Source: CAZDXJ01 sp050303615
GTDB taxonomy: Bacteria > Pseudomonadota > Gammaproteobacteria > Methylococcales > Methylomonadaceae
DNA: 64,000 bases
Direction: 5' to 3'
NCBI GenBank assembly: GCA_050303615.1
Contig: JBNLCC010000119.1
Location: 1-64,000, forward strand
In this document: in pieces, positions 1 to 9,800 of the stretch
Numbering within the stretch: the stretch's first letter is position 1
Layout: each line of letters begins with the position of its first letter
The notes under the pieces: model-generated
Told to the model about the DNA's origin: nothing
Database searches by the model: none
The model's input: only the letters and a program-made list of their open reading frames with translations
Made by a program: the position numbers and the translations under genes

Positions 1-378
1 GCCAATACGTTGCGCCGCTTTTGTCGCTCGCTCCACGTCCGTAACCGAAACCCAACTCAACCAGACCGCATTTTCAGCGGCTACCGTATTCTGAAAATGA
101 TCGACGATGCGACCGATTATTCTGCCGCGGTTGAGAATCAGTACCCCTTCCGAATCGGGCGTCTGTTTGAAACGCCAGCCGAATAAACCGGCATAAAACC
201 GTTCGGCGGCGGCGATATCGTTGGTCAGCAGATCGTGCCAGACAAATTTGCCGGGGTAATGTTGCTCAGTTGAATTTCCGAAAACTGATAATGAATAAAA
301 TTGCTGGTCATCGGCGCAACCGGATAATATAAATAAACCGATCAACCGGCAAATTTTCAAATAGCCTCGCCACTGCAT
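1..378 (-). CDS. VOC-fold lipoprotein (glyoxalase/bleomycin-resistance family), 3' end outside window
   Basis: This minus-strand reading frame is open for all 126 codons from the ATG at 378 to the window edge, so the C-terminus is missing. Residues 1-21 form a lipoprotein signal peptide ending in a lipobox (LSGC, Cys21). From about residue 43 the sequence resembles a VOC-domain protein: FVWHDLLTNDIAAAERFYAGL is the usual first beta strand and helix, followed by LFGWRF. VOC proteins bind metals or small ligands, but the ligand cannot be told from half a domain. Anchoring such a domain to a membrane by a lipid is uncommon, since most family members are cytosolic. Family assignment is fairly sure; function is unknown. 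Confidence 0.7.
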   Translation of the reverse strand, partial: MQWRGYLKICRLIGLFILSGCADDQQFYSLSVFGNSTEQHYPGKFVWHDLLTNDIAAAERFYAGLFGWRFKQTPDSEGVLILNRGRIIGRIVDHFQNTVAAENAVWLSWVSVTDVERATKAAQRIG

Positions 379-772
379 ATTGCGTAAGCATCCCCCAGCA
401 TAAAAAGAAAAGTTACAGAAGCTGTCTGGTAAACATTCACACGCATTTTAGGAGCGTGATTTGAATCAATTGCCTTTAATAATAGCAATGCGCTTTAGTG
501 AGTTCAAAATATTAATTGTTGCGGGACAAGGTTTGTAACCGCCTCTTAAGATTTCGATTCACGAAATGTTTGCAACAAAGGAAAATTGCTTGCGGTATCA
601 CAAATATGAAACGTTTAGGACGGGATAAATATTCCTTCGGGCTTGCACACATGAGGTATTGTCAACATTTTATCGACCCGCAATTTTCTCCCTACCATAG
701 AAAATCCCCCAATACCTAACTATATTTGTCATTTAGCCCCTTTTCTGCCTATTTCGGGTCGGGAGTTTTTCT
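379..772. other. Gene-free stretch
   Basis: This 394-base stretch lies between the divergently transcribed VOC lipoprotein gene and the DUF2339 gene. It is AT-rich and probably holds the promoters of both, but I see no convincing -35/-10 pair, hairpin or repeat. The ribosome-binding site of the DUF2339 gene (GGGAG) sits at its right end. A 67-codon plus-strand frame inside it has no ribosome site or recognisable motif. Confidence 0.5.
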
Positions 773-3304
773 ATGGACGATTTTTTAGTGTTTCTAATTT
801 TACTGTTGATTGTTGTACCGCTTATCATCGTGGTTATGCTGGCGATAATTTTGAGCCGCCAAAACCGGCAGAGCGAGGAAATGACCCAGGCGTTTGAGCT
901 GCTGGTACAGGCATTGCACGAACAAAGCCGGTATTTGAACAAACTGACGCGAGAAGTTGAAACGCCCGCTGCAGAGGAACGGCGACCCGCAACGACCGAA
1001 CCGACAGTGCAAGAACCGCCACGCGAGCCGTTTGCCGCGGAACAAGAAGTTGTCGAAGATTCGGGGATTCGCGAATCGCAAACTGTTTCACAACAAGTCC
1101 CGGAACGACCGAAAACAAGTCCTGAACCCTCACCGGCCGAGGGGTGGGCGGAACCCGAACCCATGCTGCCACGAAAACCCACACGCTTCGAATTGGCCGC
1201 CAAACAAATCCTCAAAGAAATCTGGAACTGGATCATCGTCGGCGAAGGGCATCGGCCGCAAGGCGTGTCGATGGAGTATGCGGTGGCCAGCAACTGGCTG
1301 TTGCGCATCGGCGTATTGATTTTGGTGACCGGCATCGGATTCTTTTTGAAATATTCGATCGATAGTGGTTTGCTCGGCGAAAAGGCGCGCGTGGCTTTGT
1401 CGGTGCTGGCGGGTATCGGTATGATCGTAGGCGGAGTGCGCTTGTTGGATGGTCGCTACCATTTATTAAGCCAAGGCTTGTTAGGCGGCGGCATTACAGT
1501 GCTTTATTTCAGCGTGTTCGCCGCGTTCAGTTTTTACCATTTAATGCCGGTTTTTCCGGCATTCGCATTGATGATTGCGGTGACCGCGAGTGCTTCGGCT
1601 TTGGCAGTGCGCTTGGATTCGATGTTGGTGGCTATTTTTGCGATTATTGGCGGCTATTGCACGCCGATTTTGTTGTCTACCGGCCAAGTCAATTTTGCCG
1701 GCTTGTATTCGTATATGTTGCTGTTGGGCATCGGTATTCTTGCCATCAATTGGTATAAGCAATGGCATTTGTTGAATTTTTTGAGTTTCGTTTTCAATTA
1801 TCTGCTGTTTTTTGGCGCCCTGTCCGCATACGAAGCGCGCTATTTTTGGGAAGTGTTGCCGTTTTTAACGGCTTTTTTCGTCTTGTATTCGACAATGATT
1901 TTTATGTTTTGCCTGGTCAACCGGGTGAAATCGACGTTGTTGGATTTACTGGCGTTGATGATCAATGCGGCGGTGTATTTCATCACCGCAAGACACTTAA
2001 TTATCGCCGAATTCGGTTCGGTTTGGGCGGCAGCTGTCACCATCGGTTTGGCGGCATTCTATATTGCCCATGCTTATTACTGCCTGGCCAAACGCGTCGA
2101 AGATCGGGAATTACTGCTGAGTTTTATCGGCCTGGCGGCGTTTTTCATTTCCCTGACTTTGCCCCTGCTCTTGTCCAGCCAGTGGATTACCGCCAGCTGG
2201 TCACTACAGGCCTTGTTGATGATATGGCTTTCCGGGAAGCTGCGTAGCGCTTTTTTGCGCCAGGCGGCTTATTTGCTTTATCTGATCGTGCTGTTCCGAT
2301 TTTGTTTTATCGATCTGCCGGAGCAATACGGTTCGACAAGCATCGTCGATCAAACCATGCTCGGGTTCCTGTTCGGACTGTTGCAACGTACACTCAGCTT
2401 CGGCATTCCTATCGCTTCTCTGGCGGCAGCCTATTTCCTGATCGAAAAACCGGCGGCAACTTCGGACATGGCGTGTTCCAGGGGCAATGACGTGCCGCTG
2501 TGGATCAAAGACAATGTGTTGTTACAGGGGATCACCATTGCCGTCGCGCTGATGCTGTTCGTGGCGCTGCAAATGGAGTTGTACCGGAGCTTTGGCTATT
2601 TATATCCGCCGCTGCAGTTGCCGATGTTGACCATGGTGTGGTTGGCGATGTGCGCCGTTTTACTCTGGCGTTATAATTCGACTCAGGCGAGCTGGCTATT
2701 GACGGTAATGCAACTGTTTGTTTTGGGCGTGTTAGTCAAATTGCTGTTTGTCGATTTGCCTTCCTGGAGTTTGACATTGGGCAGCGGGACTTATACCAGT
2801 CATTTCTGGGCAATACGCTACACCGGTGATTACGGCTTTCAGTGGCTATTGATGCGGTTGCTGGACTTTGCCGCGATTATCGCTTTTCTGACGTTCGCAT
2901 TTCGACGGCTTACGTTACTCGGTGAAGCACAAACCGGAAAATGGTCCGGCGGTGCGGCATTGACATTATTGTTTTGTTTTTTAAGCCTGGAAGTCAATAC
3001 GGTGCTGTATCAATACATACCCGGCTTACGCTCTGGCGGCGTGTCGATACTATGGTCGGCGTTCGCCTTGGCGTTGGTGTTTTTCGGCATCAAAAAGCAA
3101 ATCAAACCGTTACGCATAGTCGGGTTATGCCTGTTTGCGCTAACGGCCTGGAAAGTATTCTTTATCGATCTCGCGCGGTTGGCGCAGATGTACCGGATCT
3201 TGGCTTTTATTGTTCTGGGTCTGATAATTTTGGGTGGAGCGTTTTTTTACATGCGTTATCAGCAAACTTTTATCGGCGACGATTCCGAGGGGAAAAAATC
3301 ATGA
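773..3304 (+). CDS. DUF2339 polytopic membrane protein
   Basis: An 843-residue protein of the DUF2339 family. An N-terminal transmembrane segment (about residues 4-26) is followed by a charged helical stretch and a Pro/Glu-rich linker (about 60-130). The remainder is almost continuous hydrophobic helices, more than 20 in all, as is typical of the family. The function of DUF2339 proteins is not established; a role in cell-envelope transport or assembly is a guess from topology. The start is the ATG at 773, with GGGAG upstream. Its stop overlaps the start of the DUF3999 gene by four bases (ATGA), which points to coupled translation and a joint role. Confidence 0.85.
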   Translation: MDDFLVFLILLLIVVPLIIVVMLAIILSRQNRQSEEMTQAFELLVQALHEQSRYLNKLTREVETPAAEERRPATTEPTVQEPPREPFAAEQEVVEDSGIRESQTVSQQVPERPKTSPEPSPAEGWAEPEPMLPRKPTRFELAAKQILKEIWNWIIVGEGHRPQGVSMEYAVASNWLLRIGVLILVTGIGFFLKYSIDSGLLGEKARVALSVLAGIGMIVGGVRLLDGRYHLLSQGLLGGGITVLYFSVFAAFSFYHLMPVFPAFALMIAVTASASALAVRLDSMLVAIFAIIGGYCTPILLSTGQVNFAGLYSYMLLLGIGILAINWYKQWHLLNFLSFVFNYLLFFGALSAYEARYFWEVLPFLTAFFVLYSTMIFMFCLVNRVKSTLLDLLALMINAAVYFITARHLIIAEFGSVWAAAVTIGLAAFYIAHAYYCLAKRVEDRELLLSFIGLAAFFISLTLPLLLSSQWITASWSLQALLMIWLSGKLRSAFLRQAAYLLYLIVLFRFCFIDLPEQYGSTSIVDQTMLGFLFGLLQRTLSFGIPIASLAAAYFLIEKPAATSDMACSRGNDVPLWIKDNVLLQGITIAVALMLFVALQMELYRSFGYLYPPLQLPMLTMVWLAMCAVLLWRYNSTQASWLLTVMQLFVLGVLVKLLFVDLPSWSLTLGSGTYTSHFWAIRYTGDYGFQWLLMRLLDFAAIIAFLTFAFRRLTLLGEAQTGKWSGGAALTLLFCFLSLEVNTVLYQYIPGLRSGGVSILWSAFALALVFFGIKKQIKPLRIVGLCLFALTAWKVFFIDLARLAQMYRILAFIVLGLIILGGAFFYMRYQQTFIGDDSEGKKS

Positions 3305-4674
3305 TCGGCAAAATAGCACTTATCGGATGGTTATGGCTATTCCACGTCTGTGCAGCGCAAGCCTACCCGCAGCGGTTTAGCCGCGATCTGAACATGCCTC
3401 GACAGCCGGCTCAAGTTCTATTAGCCGCGTCCTTGGATAATGCAGTTTATGCCAATAGTAACGCCGATTTTAGCGATTTACGGCTGGTCGACCAGGAAGA
3501 TGTTGAGACGCCATACATGCTGCTGAAAGCCGGCGGCAGCAAAAAGGTGGTCAACCGCAGGCGGGTAAGAAGCGAAAACACCAAGCTGCAAACCTCGGGC
3601 AATGAGGGTTTTGAAATCATTGTCTACCGGCACAAGAACGCCAAAACCGTCGATGGTTTGACCATAGTCACGGCACAGCGCGATTTCGAATATGTACTGC
3701 AGGTGCAAGGTTCCGACGACGGTAACAATTGGCAAACGTTGGTCGACCAAGCCTTGATCTATGATTATTCACGCTATATGAGTTTTGCCAATCACGACAT
3801 CGCACTGCCTGCCAATCATTTCCGGCATTTTAAAATCATCGTCGCGCAGGCCGTCCAGGCACAGGCTTCGGCATTGAGCGAATTGAGCCGGACCATCCAT
3901 GATAGAGAGGAATTGGAGCGTAAGGAAACATTCGACATCCGCAAGGAGCCGTTGCACGTCGAGCGTATCGAGCTTTGGCATACGGAAACCGAAACCGTTT
4001 TCGATAGCGAATGGCGGTTCGATTATCCATTGCTGCAATTCAACGTGAGCCGCGATGAACAGCGGCAAACTACGCTGGTCGACGTCGACGCGCAGTTGCT
4101 GCCGCTGAATGGTATCAAACTCGAGGTGTCGACGCCCAACTTCAATCGTCACGCCGAAGTGCAGGTTGCACAGCGTTCAGGCATCGAAACCCGCATGCAC
4201 ACCATCGGCCGCGGTAATATCGAAGCTTTGCATTTTAATGATTTCAATCGCGACCGGGTCGAATTGGATTTTCCCGAACACCGCCGCGAGCGTTATAAGG
4301 TAGTGATCCACGACCGCGATAATCCACCGTTGCGCATTACCGGTGTGACCGGGATCGGACCTAAGTATCAATTGTTGTTTTTGGCTCAACCCGGCCGGCA
4401 ATACCGGTTGCTTTATGGGGATAAAAAAGCTGAAATGTCGTATTACGATACCGCGCCGCTTCAAGAATTGCTACGCCGGGGCTTTCAAACTGCACCCGCA
4501 GTGTTGGGGCCGGTAACGGTGGTCTCAGAAGCGAGTGGCGGTATCGATTTAGCTGAACTTTTGAACAGCGATTTGTTTTTAGGTTTGGTGATGGGGGGCA
4601 TGGTGCTGGTTTTGGCCTGGAGCTTGTATAGGGTATACAAACGTGTAGCGGAAAGTGGACGGCCGCAAAACTAG
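3301..4674 (+). CDS. DUF3999 periplasmic protein with C-terminal anchor
   Basis: A 457-residue protein of the DUF3999 family. It has a cleavable signal peptide (residues 1-20, ending in CAAQA), a large periplasmic part likely rich in beta strands, and one transmembrane helix near the C-terminus (about 424-446) followed by a short basic tail. The ATG at 3301 is preceded by GAGGGGA and overlaps the stop of the DUF2339 gene. Upstream in-frame codons fall inside that gene and are not used. DUF2339 and DUF3999 genes are often neighbours, so the two proteins probably form one envelope complex; what it does is unknown. Confidence 0.82.
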   Translation: MIGKIALIGWLWLFHVCAAQAYPQRFSRDLNMPRQPAQVLLAASLDNAVYANSNADFSDLRLVDQEDVETPYMLLKAGGSKKVVNRRRVRSENTKLQTSGNEGFEIIVYRHKNAKTVDGLTIVTAQRDFEYVLQVQGSDDGNNWQTLVDQALIYDYSRYMSFANHDIALPANHFRHFKIIVAQAVQAQASALSELSRTIHDREELERKETFDIRKEPLHVERIELWHTETETVFDSEWRFDYPLLQFNVSRDEQRQTTLVDVDAQLLPLNGIKLEVSTPNFNRHAEVQVAQRSGIETRMHTIGRGNIEALHFNDFNRDRVELDFPEHRRERYKVVIHDRDNPPLRITGVTGIGPKYQLLFLAQPGRQYRLLYGDKKAEMSYYDTAPLQELLRRGFQTAPAVLGPVTVVSEASGGIDLAELLNSDLFLGLVMGGMVLVLAWSLYRVYKRVAESGRPQN

Positions 4675-4770
4675 TACAGCGCCATTTTAATATCAACCGG
4701 CAGGTTCAACAAAAATAGACAAATTATCATGAACTTAAAATAATTTACACTCGACAAAACAAAATGGATG

Positions 4771-5703
4771 CTACGCGACGTATAAGCCATCCGCACCGCC
4801 AAGCAACTCATTGCCTTGTTTAGCCAATAGGCCGGATCGCCCTTTGAGTTCTCCCATGTTCAGTTCATAGCATGGTAAGGTTACAAACTCTAAATCCCGG
4901 ACATATTCCTCGATACTGCAGATATCGTGGCCGTCTTGCTGCCATTGCCGCAATAATTTGTCCATAACCGGCCGCAGTTTCATCCCTTCCAGTTCGGCAT
5001 GCAAGGTATAAACATGGCCGAGGGGTGCTGCATTGCGGCTGGCGGCTAATACCGCCTGATGCACATTTTGTTCGGTAATTTGATCGCAGCCGATCAGTTC
5101 ATCGAGCGTGGGCAGAGTGGTGGGAATTTGCGGGACAGAAAATACCGTACCGTTCATCACCGGTAAAAAAGGAACGTGACCGCGGCAGTCGCTGGCGTAT
5201 TGAAAGCCCATTTGCCTTTCAAGTTCCGGCGTATATTGATTGACCTGCCAGCCGGCCGCACCGTGGATGACCGGCGCGAACCCGAAAATTCCTTGAAAAG
5301 CGTCCACCGCGCGTTGCATTTCCTGCGCAGTCCACTGTCGATCGCGGGTTGCGACAAAGTCCTGCCAACGAATATGATCGTAACAATGCACACCGACCTG
5401 ATGTCCGGCCGCAGCCGTTTGACGCATGATATCGGCAGCGCATCGGCCAATATCCGGGCCGGGCAGCAATGTGCCGTACAATAAGGTTTTAATACCGTAA
5501 TGGCTGACCACCGAGGTTCTTTGCACTTTGCCGAAAAATCCGGGCCGAAATATGCGGCGCAACGCCCTGCCGGTATGATCCGGTCCCAGACTGAATAAAA
5601 ACGTCGCCCTGACCTGATAACTGCGGAACAATTCGAGTAATGCCGGAACGCCTTGCAACGTGCCGCGCAGCGTATCCACATCGACTTTCAACGCAATTTT
5701 CAT
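4771..5703 (-). CDS. arnD: ArnD-like polysaccharide deacetylase (aminoarabinose lipid deformylase)
   Basis: A 310-residue protein of the NodB/polysaccharide deacetylase fold. ArnD removes the formyl group from 4-formamido-arabinose carried on undecaprenyl phosphate, so that the free amino sugar can be flipped and moved to lipid A. The N-terminus MKIALKVDVDTLRGT carries the motif-1 aspartates and GVHCYDHIRWQD (about 126-137) the His motif for metal. The start is set at 5703, four bases after the stop of the decarboxylase gene; an upstream ATG in frame would lie inside that gene. It is the last gene of the minus-strand arn operon. Confidence 0.92.
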   Translation of the reverse strand: MKIALKVDVDTLRGTLQGVPALLELFRSYQVRATFLFSLGPDHTGRALRRIFRPGFFGKVQRTSVVSHYGIKTLLYGTLLPGPDIGRCAADIMRQTAAAGHQVGVHCYDHIRWQDFVATRDRQWTAQEMQRAVDAFQGIFGFAPVIHGAAGWQVNQYTPELERQMGFQYASDCRGHVPFLPVMNGTVFSVPQIPTTLPTLDELIGCDQITEQNVHQAVLAASRNAAPLGHVYTLHAELEGMKLRPVMDKLLRQWQQDGHDICSIEEYVRDLEFVTLPCYELNMGELKGRSGLLAKQGNELLGGADGLYVA

Positions 5704-5707
5704 GGCA

Positions 5708-6751
5708 TCAGTTATCCAGCAATTGCCTGGCAGCCGCCACTTCATGGCTGTAGGCGTCAAATATGCGCCGCAGCGCATCTTCCACCGTCACTTGCGGCTG
5801 CCAGCCTAAATCCTGCATGGTATTGTCAATCCAGGGCACCCGGGTTTGCACATCCTGGTATCCCTTACCGTAATAGCTGTCGGCCGAGGTTTCAAGCAGT
5901 TCGACTTGTTCCGCGGCATGCTGATACTCAGGGTGATCCTTGGCTATGTTCAGCATCAACTCGGCCAGTTCACGCACTGACAGATCATTGCCGGGATTTC
6001 CGATGTTGTAAATGCTGCCGCTCGCTTTACCGTCGATATTTTTTATAATACGCACCAACGCATCAATGCCGTCGCTAATATAGGTAAAACTGCGCCGCTG
6101 GTTGCCGCCGTCAACCAGCTTGATCGATTCGCCGCGGGCAATATGGCCGAGAAACTGGGTAACAACGCGCGAGCTGCCTTCTTTGGGGGTATGAATACTG
6201 TCCAGGCCGGGACCGATCCAATTGAAGGGGCGAAATAGCGTATAGTCGAGTCCCTGTTCCTGGCCATAGGCGCAAATAACCCGATCCAATAACTGTTTGG
6301 AACAGGAATAAATCCAGCGCGGTTTGGTCAGTGGGCCGAGGATCAACTCCGATTGGTAAGGGTGAAACGCCTCATCCCGGCACATGCCGTATACTTCCGA
6401 TGTGGAAGGGAACAGCACGCGTTTGTTATAGCGGACACAGGCCCGGATGATCGGCAGATTGGCTTCAAAATCCAGTTCGAACACTGCTAACGGATTGGTG
6501 ACATAGGTGGCTGGCGTGGCAATGGCAACCAGGGGCAATATCACATCGCACTTTTTCACATGATACTCGACCCATTCGTGATTGATGGTGATATCGCCTT
6601 CAAAATAATGAAAACGTTCATGATCCAGGAACGATTCCACACGATTGCACAGCATATCCATGCCGTATACGTGCCAGTCGGTCGTTTCAAGAATGCGTTT
6701 GGAAAGATGATGGCCTATAAATCCATTCACACCTAGAATTAAAATATTCAT
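5708..6751 (-). CDS. arnA: UDP-glucuronate decarboxylase, the ArnA C-terminal half as a separate protein
   Basis: A 347-residue short-chain dehydrogenase that matches the C-terminal half of enterobacterial ArnA. It oxidises and decarboxylates UDP-glucuronic acid to UDP-4-keto-pentose, the first committed step to aminoarabinose. The NAD-binding GVNGFIG lies at 7-13, STSEVYG at 116-122 and the YSCSK catalytic Tyr-Lys pair at 148-152. The conserved Arg of the decarboxylase site appears in QTRVPW near residue 290. In Escherichia coli this domain is fused behind the formyltransferase; here the two are separate genes 30 bases apart, with the formyltransferase first, as if the fusion had been split or had never formed. 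Confidence 0.93.
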   Translation of the reverse strand: MNILILGVNGFIGHHLSKRILETTDWHVYGMDMLCNRVESFLDHERFHYFEGDITINHEWVEYHVKKCDVILPLVAIATPATYVTNPLAVFELDFEANLPIIRACVRYNKRVLFPSTSEVYGMCRDEAFHPYQSELILGPLTKPRWIYSCSKQLLDRVICAYGQEQGLDYTLFRPFNWIGPGLDSIHTPKEGSSRVVTQFLGHIARGESIKLVDGGNQRRSFTYISDGIDALVRIIKNIDGKASGSIYNIGNPGNDLSVRELAELMLNIAKDHPEYQHAAEQVELLETSADSYYGKGYQDVQTRVPWIDNTMQDLGWQPQVTVEDALRRIFDAYSHEVAAARQLLDN

Positions 6752-6781
6752 TGCGTAATAGTGGTATCCAATTAATCAGGT

Positions 6782-7714
6782 TTAAAGTTGCGGAAAAATC
6801 CGATCGCTGTTGAAGAGTCGATAAAATGCCATCTGATCCGGCACATGGCCGTTACAAGCCAGTCGGGTGATCAGAAAGCGTTTGTTGTCTGCGCAATCGG
6901 CAAATAGCCTGCCCTGCTGCCAATAAATAACGGGGCGCTGCGGATTGACCGCCGCCTCATCGGCATAGCGGCTGCCTAACACAGCCACGGTTTTCCCCTG
7001 GCAGGTGAAGAAAGCGCCCGGATAAGGCGGCGCCACGGCTCGAATTAAATTATGAATTTGCCAGGCCGACTGCCGCCAATCAATACGTCCGTCTTCCGGT
7101 TTGCGTCCACTGAAATAACTGCCGCGAGCGAGATCCAACGGCGTGAGCCGTGCAGTTCCCTGCAATAACCGTGGCAGGCTGCGGGCTAATAAGCGTTCCG
7201 CCGCCGGACCGAGTTTCAAAAATACGTCTCGAGCAGTGTCATTGGTATCGATCGGAACGGCGAGTTGATCGACTAAATCGCCTGCGTCGGGTTTTTCGAG
7301 CATTCGATGCAAACTGACCCCGGTTTCCCGCTCACCGTGTAATACCGCCCAGTTGACCGGCGCCCGGCCGCGATATTTGGGTAATAATGAGCCGTGCAGA
7401 TTATAAGCCCCCCGTTCCGGAATTGCCAGAATCTCGCTACTCAGCAGTTGTCGATAATAAAAGGAAAAAAGCCATTGCGGCTGCAATTCTTGCAGTTTTT
7501 GCAGCACTTCCCGACGATTCGGATCGGTCGGCGTGATCACCGGGATGCCGTGCTTGTCCGCCAGATCCGCGACACTGTCGAACCAGATGTGTTCATCGGG
7601 CTGGTCCTGATGGGTAACCACCAGCGGAATTTCCACACCGTTGTTCAACAGCGCCGTCAAGCCGATAACACCGATATTGTGATAGGCGAAAACGACGGCA
7701 GTTTGCTTAGCCAT
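6782..7714 (-). CDS. arnA: UDP-4-amino-arabinose formyltransferase, the ArnA N-terminal half as a separate protein
   Basis: A 310-residue enzyme of the methionyl-tRNA/ArnA formyltransferase family. It uses N10-formyl-tetrahydrofolate to formylate UDP-4-amino-4-deoxy-arabinose. The catalytic triad of the family is present: Asn105 and His107 in YNLHGSLLPKYRGR and Asp143 in KPDAGD. The length equals the ArnA N-terminal half (about 300), and the protein ends without any dehydrogenase sequence. The start at 7714 overlaps the end of arnC by eight bases. The specific assignment to ArnA rather than to another sugar formyltransferase rests on the surrounding arn genes and is strong. Confidence 0.92.
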   Translation of the reverse strand: MAKQTAVVFAYHNIGVIGLTALLNNGVEIPLVVTHQDQPDEHIWFDSVADLADKHGIPVITPTDPNRREVLQKLQELQPQWLFSFYYRQLLSSEILAIPERGAYNLHGSLLPKYRGRAPVNWAVLHGERETGVSLHRMLEKPDAGDLVDQLAVPIDTNDTARDVFLKLGPAAERLLARSLPRLLQGTARLTPLDLARGSYFSGRKPEDGRIDWRQSAWQIHNLIRAVAPPYPGAFFTCQGKTVAVLGSRYADEAAVNPQRPVIYWQQGRLFADCADNKRFLITRLACNGHVPDQMAFYRLFNSDRIFPQL

Positions 7715-8687
7715 TACCCTGTTCCTTTCCGCCTCCGGTTTCGTTCCGGCTTAATACCGCCTGCACCAGATAACGCGGCCTGGCGCGGGTTTGCGAATAA
7801 ATCCGGCCCACATACTCGCCTAGCAGTCCGATACCGAACAGCAATATGCCGACCAGAAAAAACAGGATGGCGAACAACGTAAACACCCCTTCAACTTCGG
7901 GACCGATAAAGATTCTGCGCCATCCCATATAGATGACGAATACCAGCGAAAAAATGGAAATGGCAATACCGGCCAGCGAAAAAGCCTGCAGCGGAGCGAT
8001 TGAAAACCCGGTCATCAAATCAAAATTCAGATGGATCAGTTTGAATAACGAATATTTCGATTCCCCGGCCGCCCGTTGTTCGTGCTCGATGACGATTTCG
8101 GTCGGATTACCCGCATACAGATAGGCGAGTGCCGGAATAAAGGTATTGGTTTCGCTGGTAGCCAAAACCGCATTGATGATTTCCCGATGATAGCAGCGCA
8201 TCATGCAGCCCTGGTCGGTAATTCGAATATTGGTGATCCGTTCACGCAGGCGGTTCATCGCTTTCGATGCCCAATGCCGCCACAAGCTGTCGCGGCGTTT
8301 ACGGCGAATCGTGCCGACATAGTCATGGCCTTGGTCCATTTCCGCAAGCAGGCGCGGGATTTCCTCCGGCGGGTTCTGCAGGTCGGCATCCATGGTGATG
8401 ATATACTTTCCACGGGCCCGCTCGAAGCCGGCTAACAATGCGGCATGCTGGCCGGCATTGGCGCGCAGATAAATAACCCGGGTGATCTCCGGAAAAGCCT
8501 GGAACTGTTTGCGCAATAGAGCGGCAGAACCATCCCTGCTGCCGTCATCGACGAAAATGATTTCAAGTTTACGTTGCAATTGTTCTGCAACCGCATAAAG
8601 CCTGGAAAACAACATTTCCAGCACCGCCTCTTCGTTGTAGACCGGTATGACAATTGATACTTCCGGTGTTGGTTTATTCGCTATCAT
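7707..8687 (-). CDS. arnC: Undecaprenyl-phosphate 4-formamido-arabinose transferase
   Basis: A 326-residue family-2 glycosyltransferase. ArnC transfers formylated aminoarabinose from UDP to undecaprenyl phosphate at the inner membrane. The N-terminal nucleotide-binding part shows FVDDGSRDGS (about 45-54) and the DAD metal motif in ITMDADLQNPPEE (about 97-109). Two transmembrane helices lie near residues 235-260 and 270-295, as in ArnC and dolichyl-phosphate-mannose-type enzymes. The gene is separated from arnB by three bases and overlaps the formyltransferase gene. Confidence 0.93.
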   Translation of the reverse strand: MIANKPTPEVSIVIPVYNEEAVLEMLFSRLYAVAEQLQRKLEIIFVDDGSRDGSAALLRKQFQAFPEITRVIYLRANAGQHAALLAGFERARGKYIITMDADLQNPPEEIPRLLAEMDQGHDYVGTIRRKRRDSLWRHWASKAMNRLRERITNIRITDQGCMMRCYHREIINAVLATSETNTFIPALAYLYAGNPTEIVIEHEQRAAGESKYSLFKLIHLNFDLMTGFSIAPLQAFSLAGIAISIFSLVFVIYMGWRRIFIGPEVEGVFTLFAILFFLVGILLFGIGLLGEYVGRIYSQTRARPRYLVQAVLSRNETGGGKEQGNG

Positions 8688-8690
8688 GGA

Positions 8691-9800
8691 TCAGCCGGCT
8701 AAAATTTGGTGAATCGCGGCGCAAACCCGATCCACGTCCCGCTCTTCCATTCCCGGAAACAGCGGTAAGGTAACGGTTTGCTCGCCAATCCGTTCGGCAT
8801 TGGGAAAATCCCCCGGTTTATAACCATATTGCCGGTAACAGTTAAACAGATGGATAGCCGGATAATGCATTCCGACCAAAATTTCCTGTTGCTTCATACG
8901 TTGGTTAAAGGATTCGCGTGTCAGGCCCAGTTGCTGCCAATCGATTAGTATGCAGAACATATGCCAGCTGTGCCCGTCAACCTGTTCGGGAGGCAGTAAC
9001 GCCGGATGCTGCGGGAGTTGCTGCAGGTAGCGCAACGCCAGCCGGGTTCTTTGTTGATTGAATCCGTCCAGTTTCGGTAACTGCGCCAGTCCGAGCGCGG
9101 CCCCGACATCGGGCATATTCATTTTTCCGCCCCAGGCGTCGACCTGCATATTGCCTTGTTCATCCCTGCTGATACCGTGAAAACGCAATTGTTCCAGTTT
9201 TTTCACTAAATCCCCATCGATACAGGCCACTGCCCCGCCTTCGATGGTGGTCATATTTTTATTGGGATGGAAGCTAAAACAAACCGGGTTGCCGTAACTG
9301 CCTATTTTACGGTTACGATAAAACGTCCCTATCGCTTGCGCGGCATCTTCAACCACCAGCAAGCGATGCTGTTTCGCCAATTGATAAATAGCTTCCATCG
9401 CTGCCGCTCTGCCGGCGAAATGCACGGGCAGGATCGCTTTGGTCCTTGCGGTGATGTGGCCTGCCAGGCTTTGTACATCGATATTGCGAGAAGTCAGTTC
9501 GACGTCGGCAAACACCGGTCGCGCACCGCAACGGATAATCACGTTGGCGCTAGCCACAAAACTCATTGCCGGAACAATCACCTCATCGCCGGGGCCGATG
9601 CCGGACGCCAGCAATACCGCCTCCAATGCGCTGGTCGCGGAATTAAAGACGCGCACCTGAATGCCACCGCCGATATAATCGGCCAGCGCCTGCTCGAAAG
9701 CGGTAACTTTCGGGCCTGTGGTGATCCAGCCGGACTGCAGTACCTGCCGTACCGCATCCAGTTCTTCCGCTTCAATCGTAGGACGGGTAAAAGGTAACAT
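8691..9800 (-). CDS. arnB: UDP-4-amino-arabinose aminotransferase
   Basis: A 369-residue PLP-dependent aminotransferase of the DegT/DnrJ/EryC1 family. ArnB moves an amino group from glutamate to UDP-4-keto-arabinose. The PLP lysine is Lys181 in SFHPNKNMTT, and EDAAQAIG (151-158) holds the aspartate that contacts the cofactor nitrogen. The start is the ATG at 9800, sharing one base with the stop of the preceding gene (TAATG); the longer in-frame upstream extension overlaps that gene and is rejected. N-terminus MLPFTRPTI is typical of ArnB. Confidence 0.93.
   Translation of the reverse strand: MLPFTRPTIEAEELDAVRQVLQSGWITTGPKVTAFEQALADYIGGGIQVRVFNSATSALEAVLLASGIGPGDEVIVPAMSFVASANVIIRCGARPVFADVELTSRNIDVQSLAGHITARTKAILPVHFAGRAAAMEAIYQLAKQHRLLVVEDAAQAIGTFYRNRKIGSYGNPVCFSFHPNKNMTTIEGGAVACIDGDLVKKLEQLRFHGISRDEQGNMQVDAWGGKMNMPDVGAALGLAQLPKLDGFNQQRTRLALRYLQQLPQHPALLPPEQVDGHSWHMFCILIDWQQLGLTRESFNQRMKQQEILVGMHYPAIHLFNCYRQYGYKPGDFPNAERIGEQTVTLPLFPGMEERDVDRVCAAIHQILAG

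Noticed and set aside
516..719. 67-codon plus-strand frame before the DUF2339 gene
   Set aside because: No ribosome site, no signal or family motif, and an amino-acid make-up unlike its neighbours; treated as non-coding.
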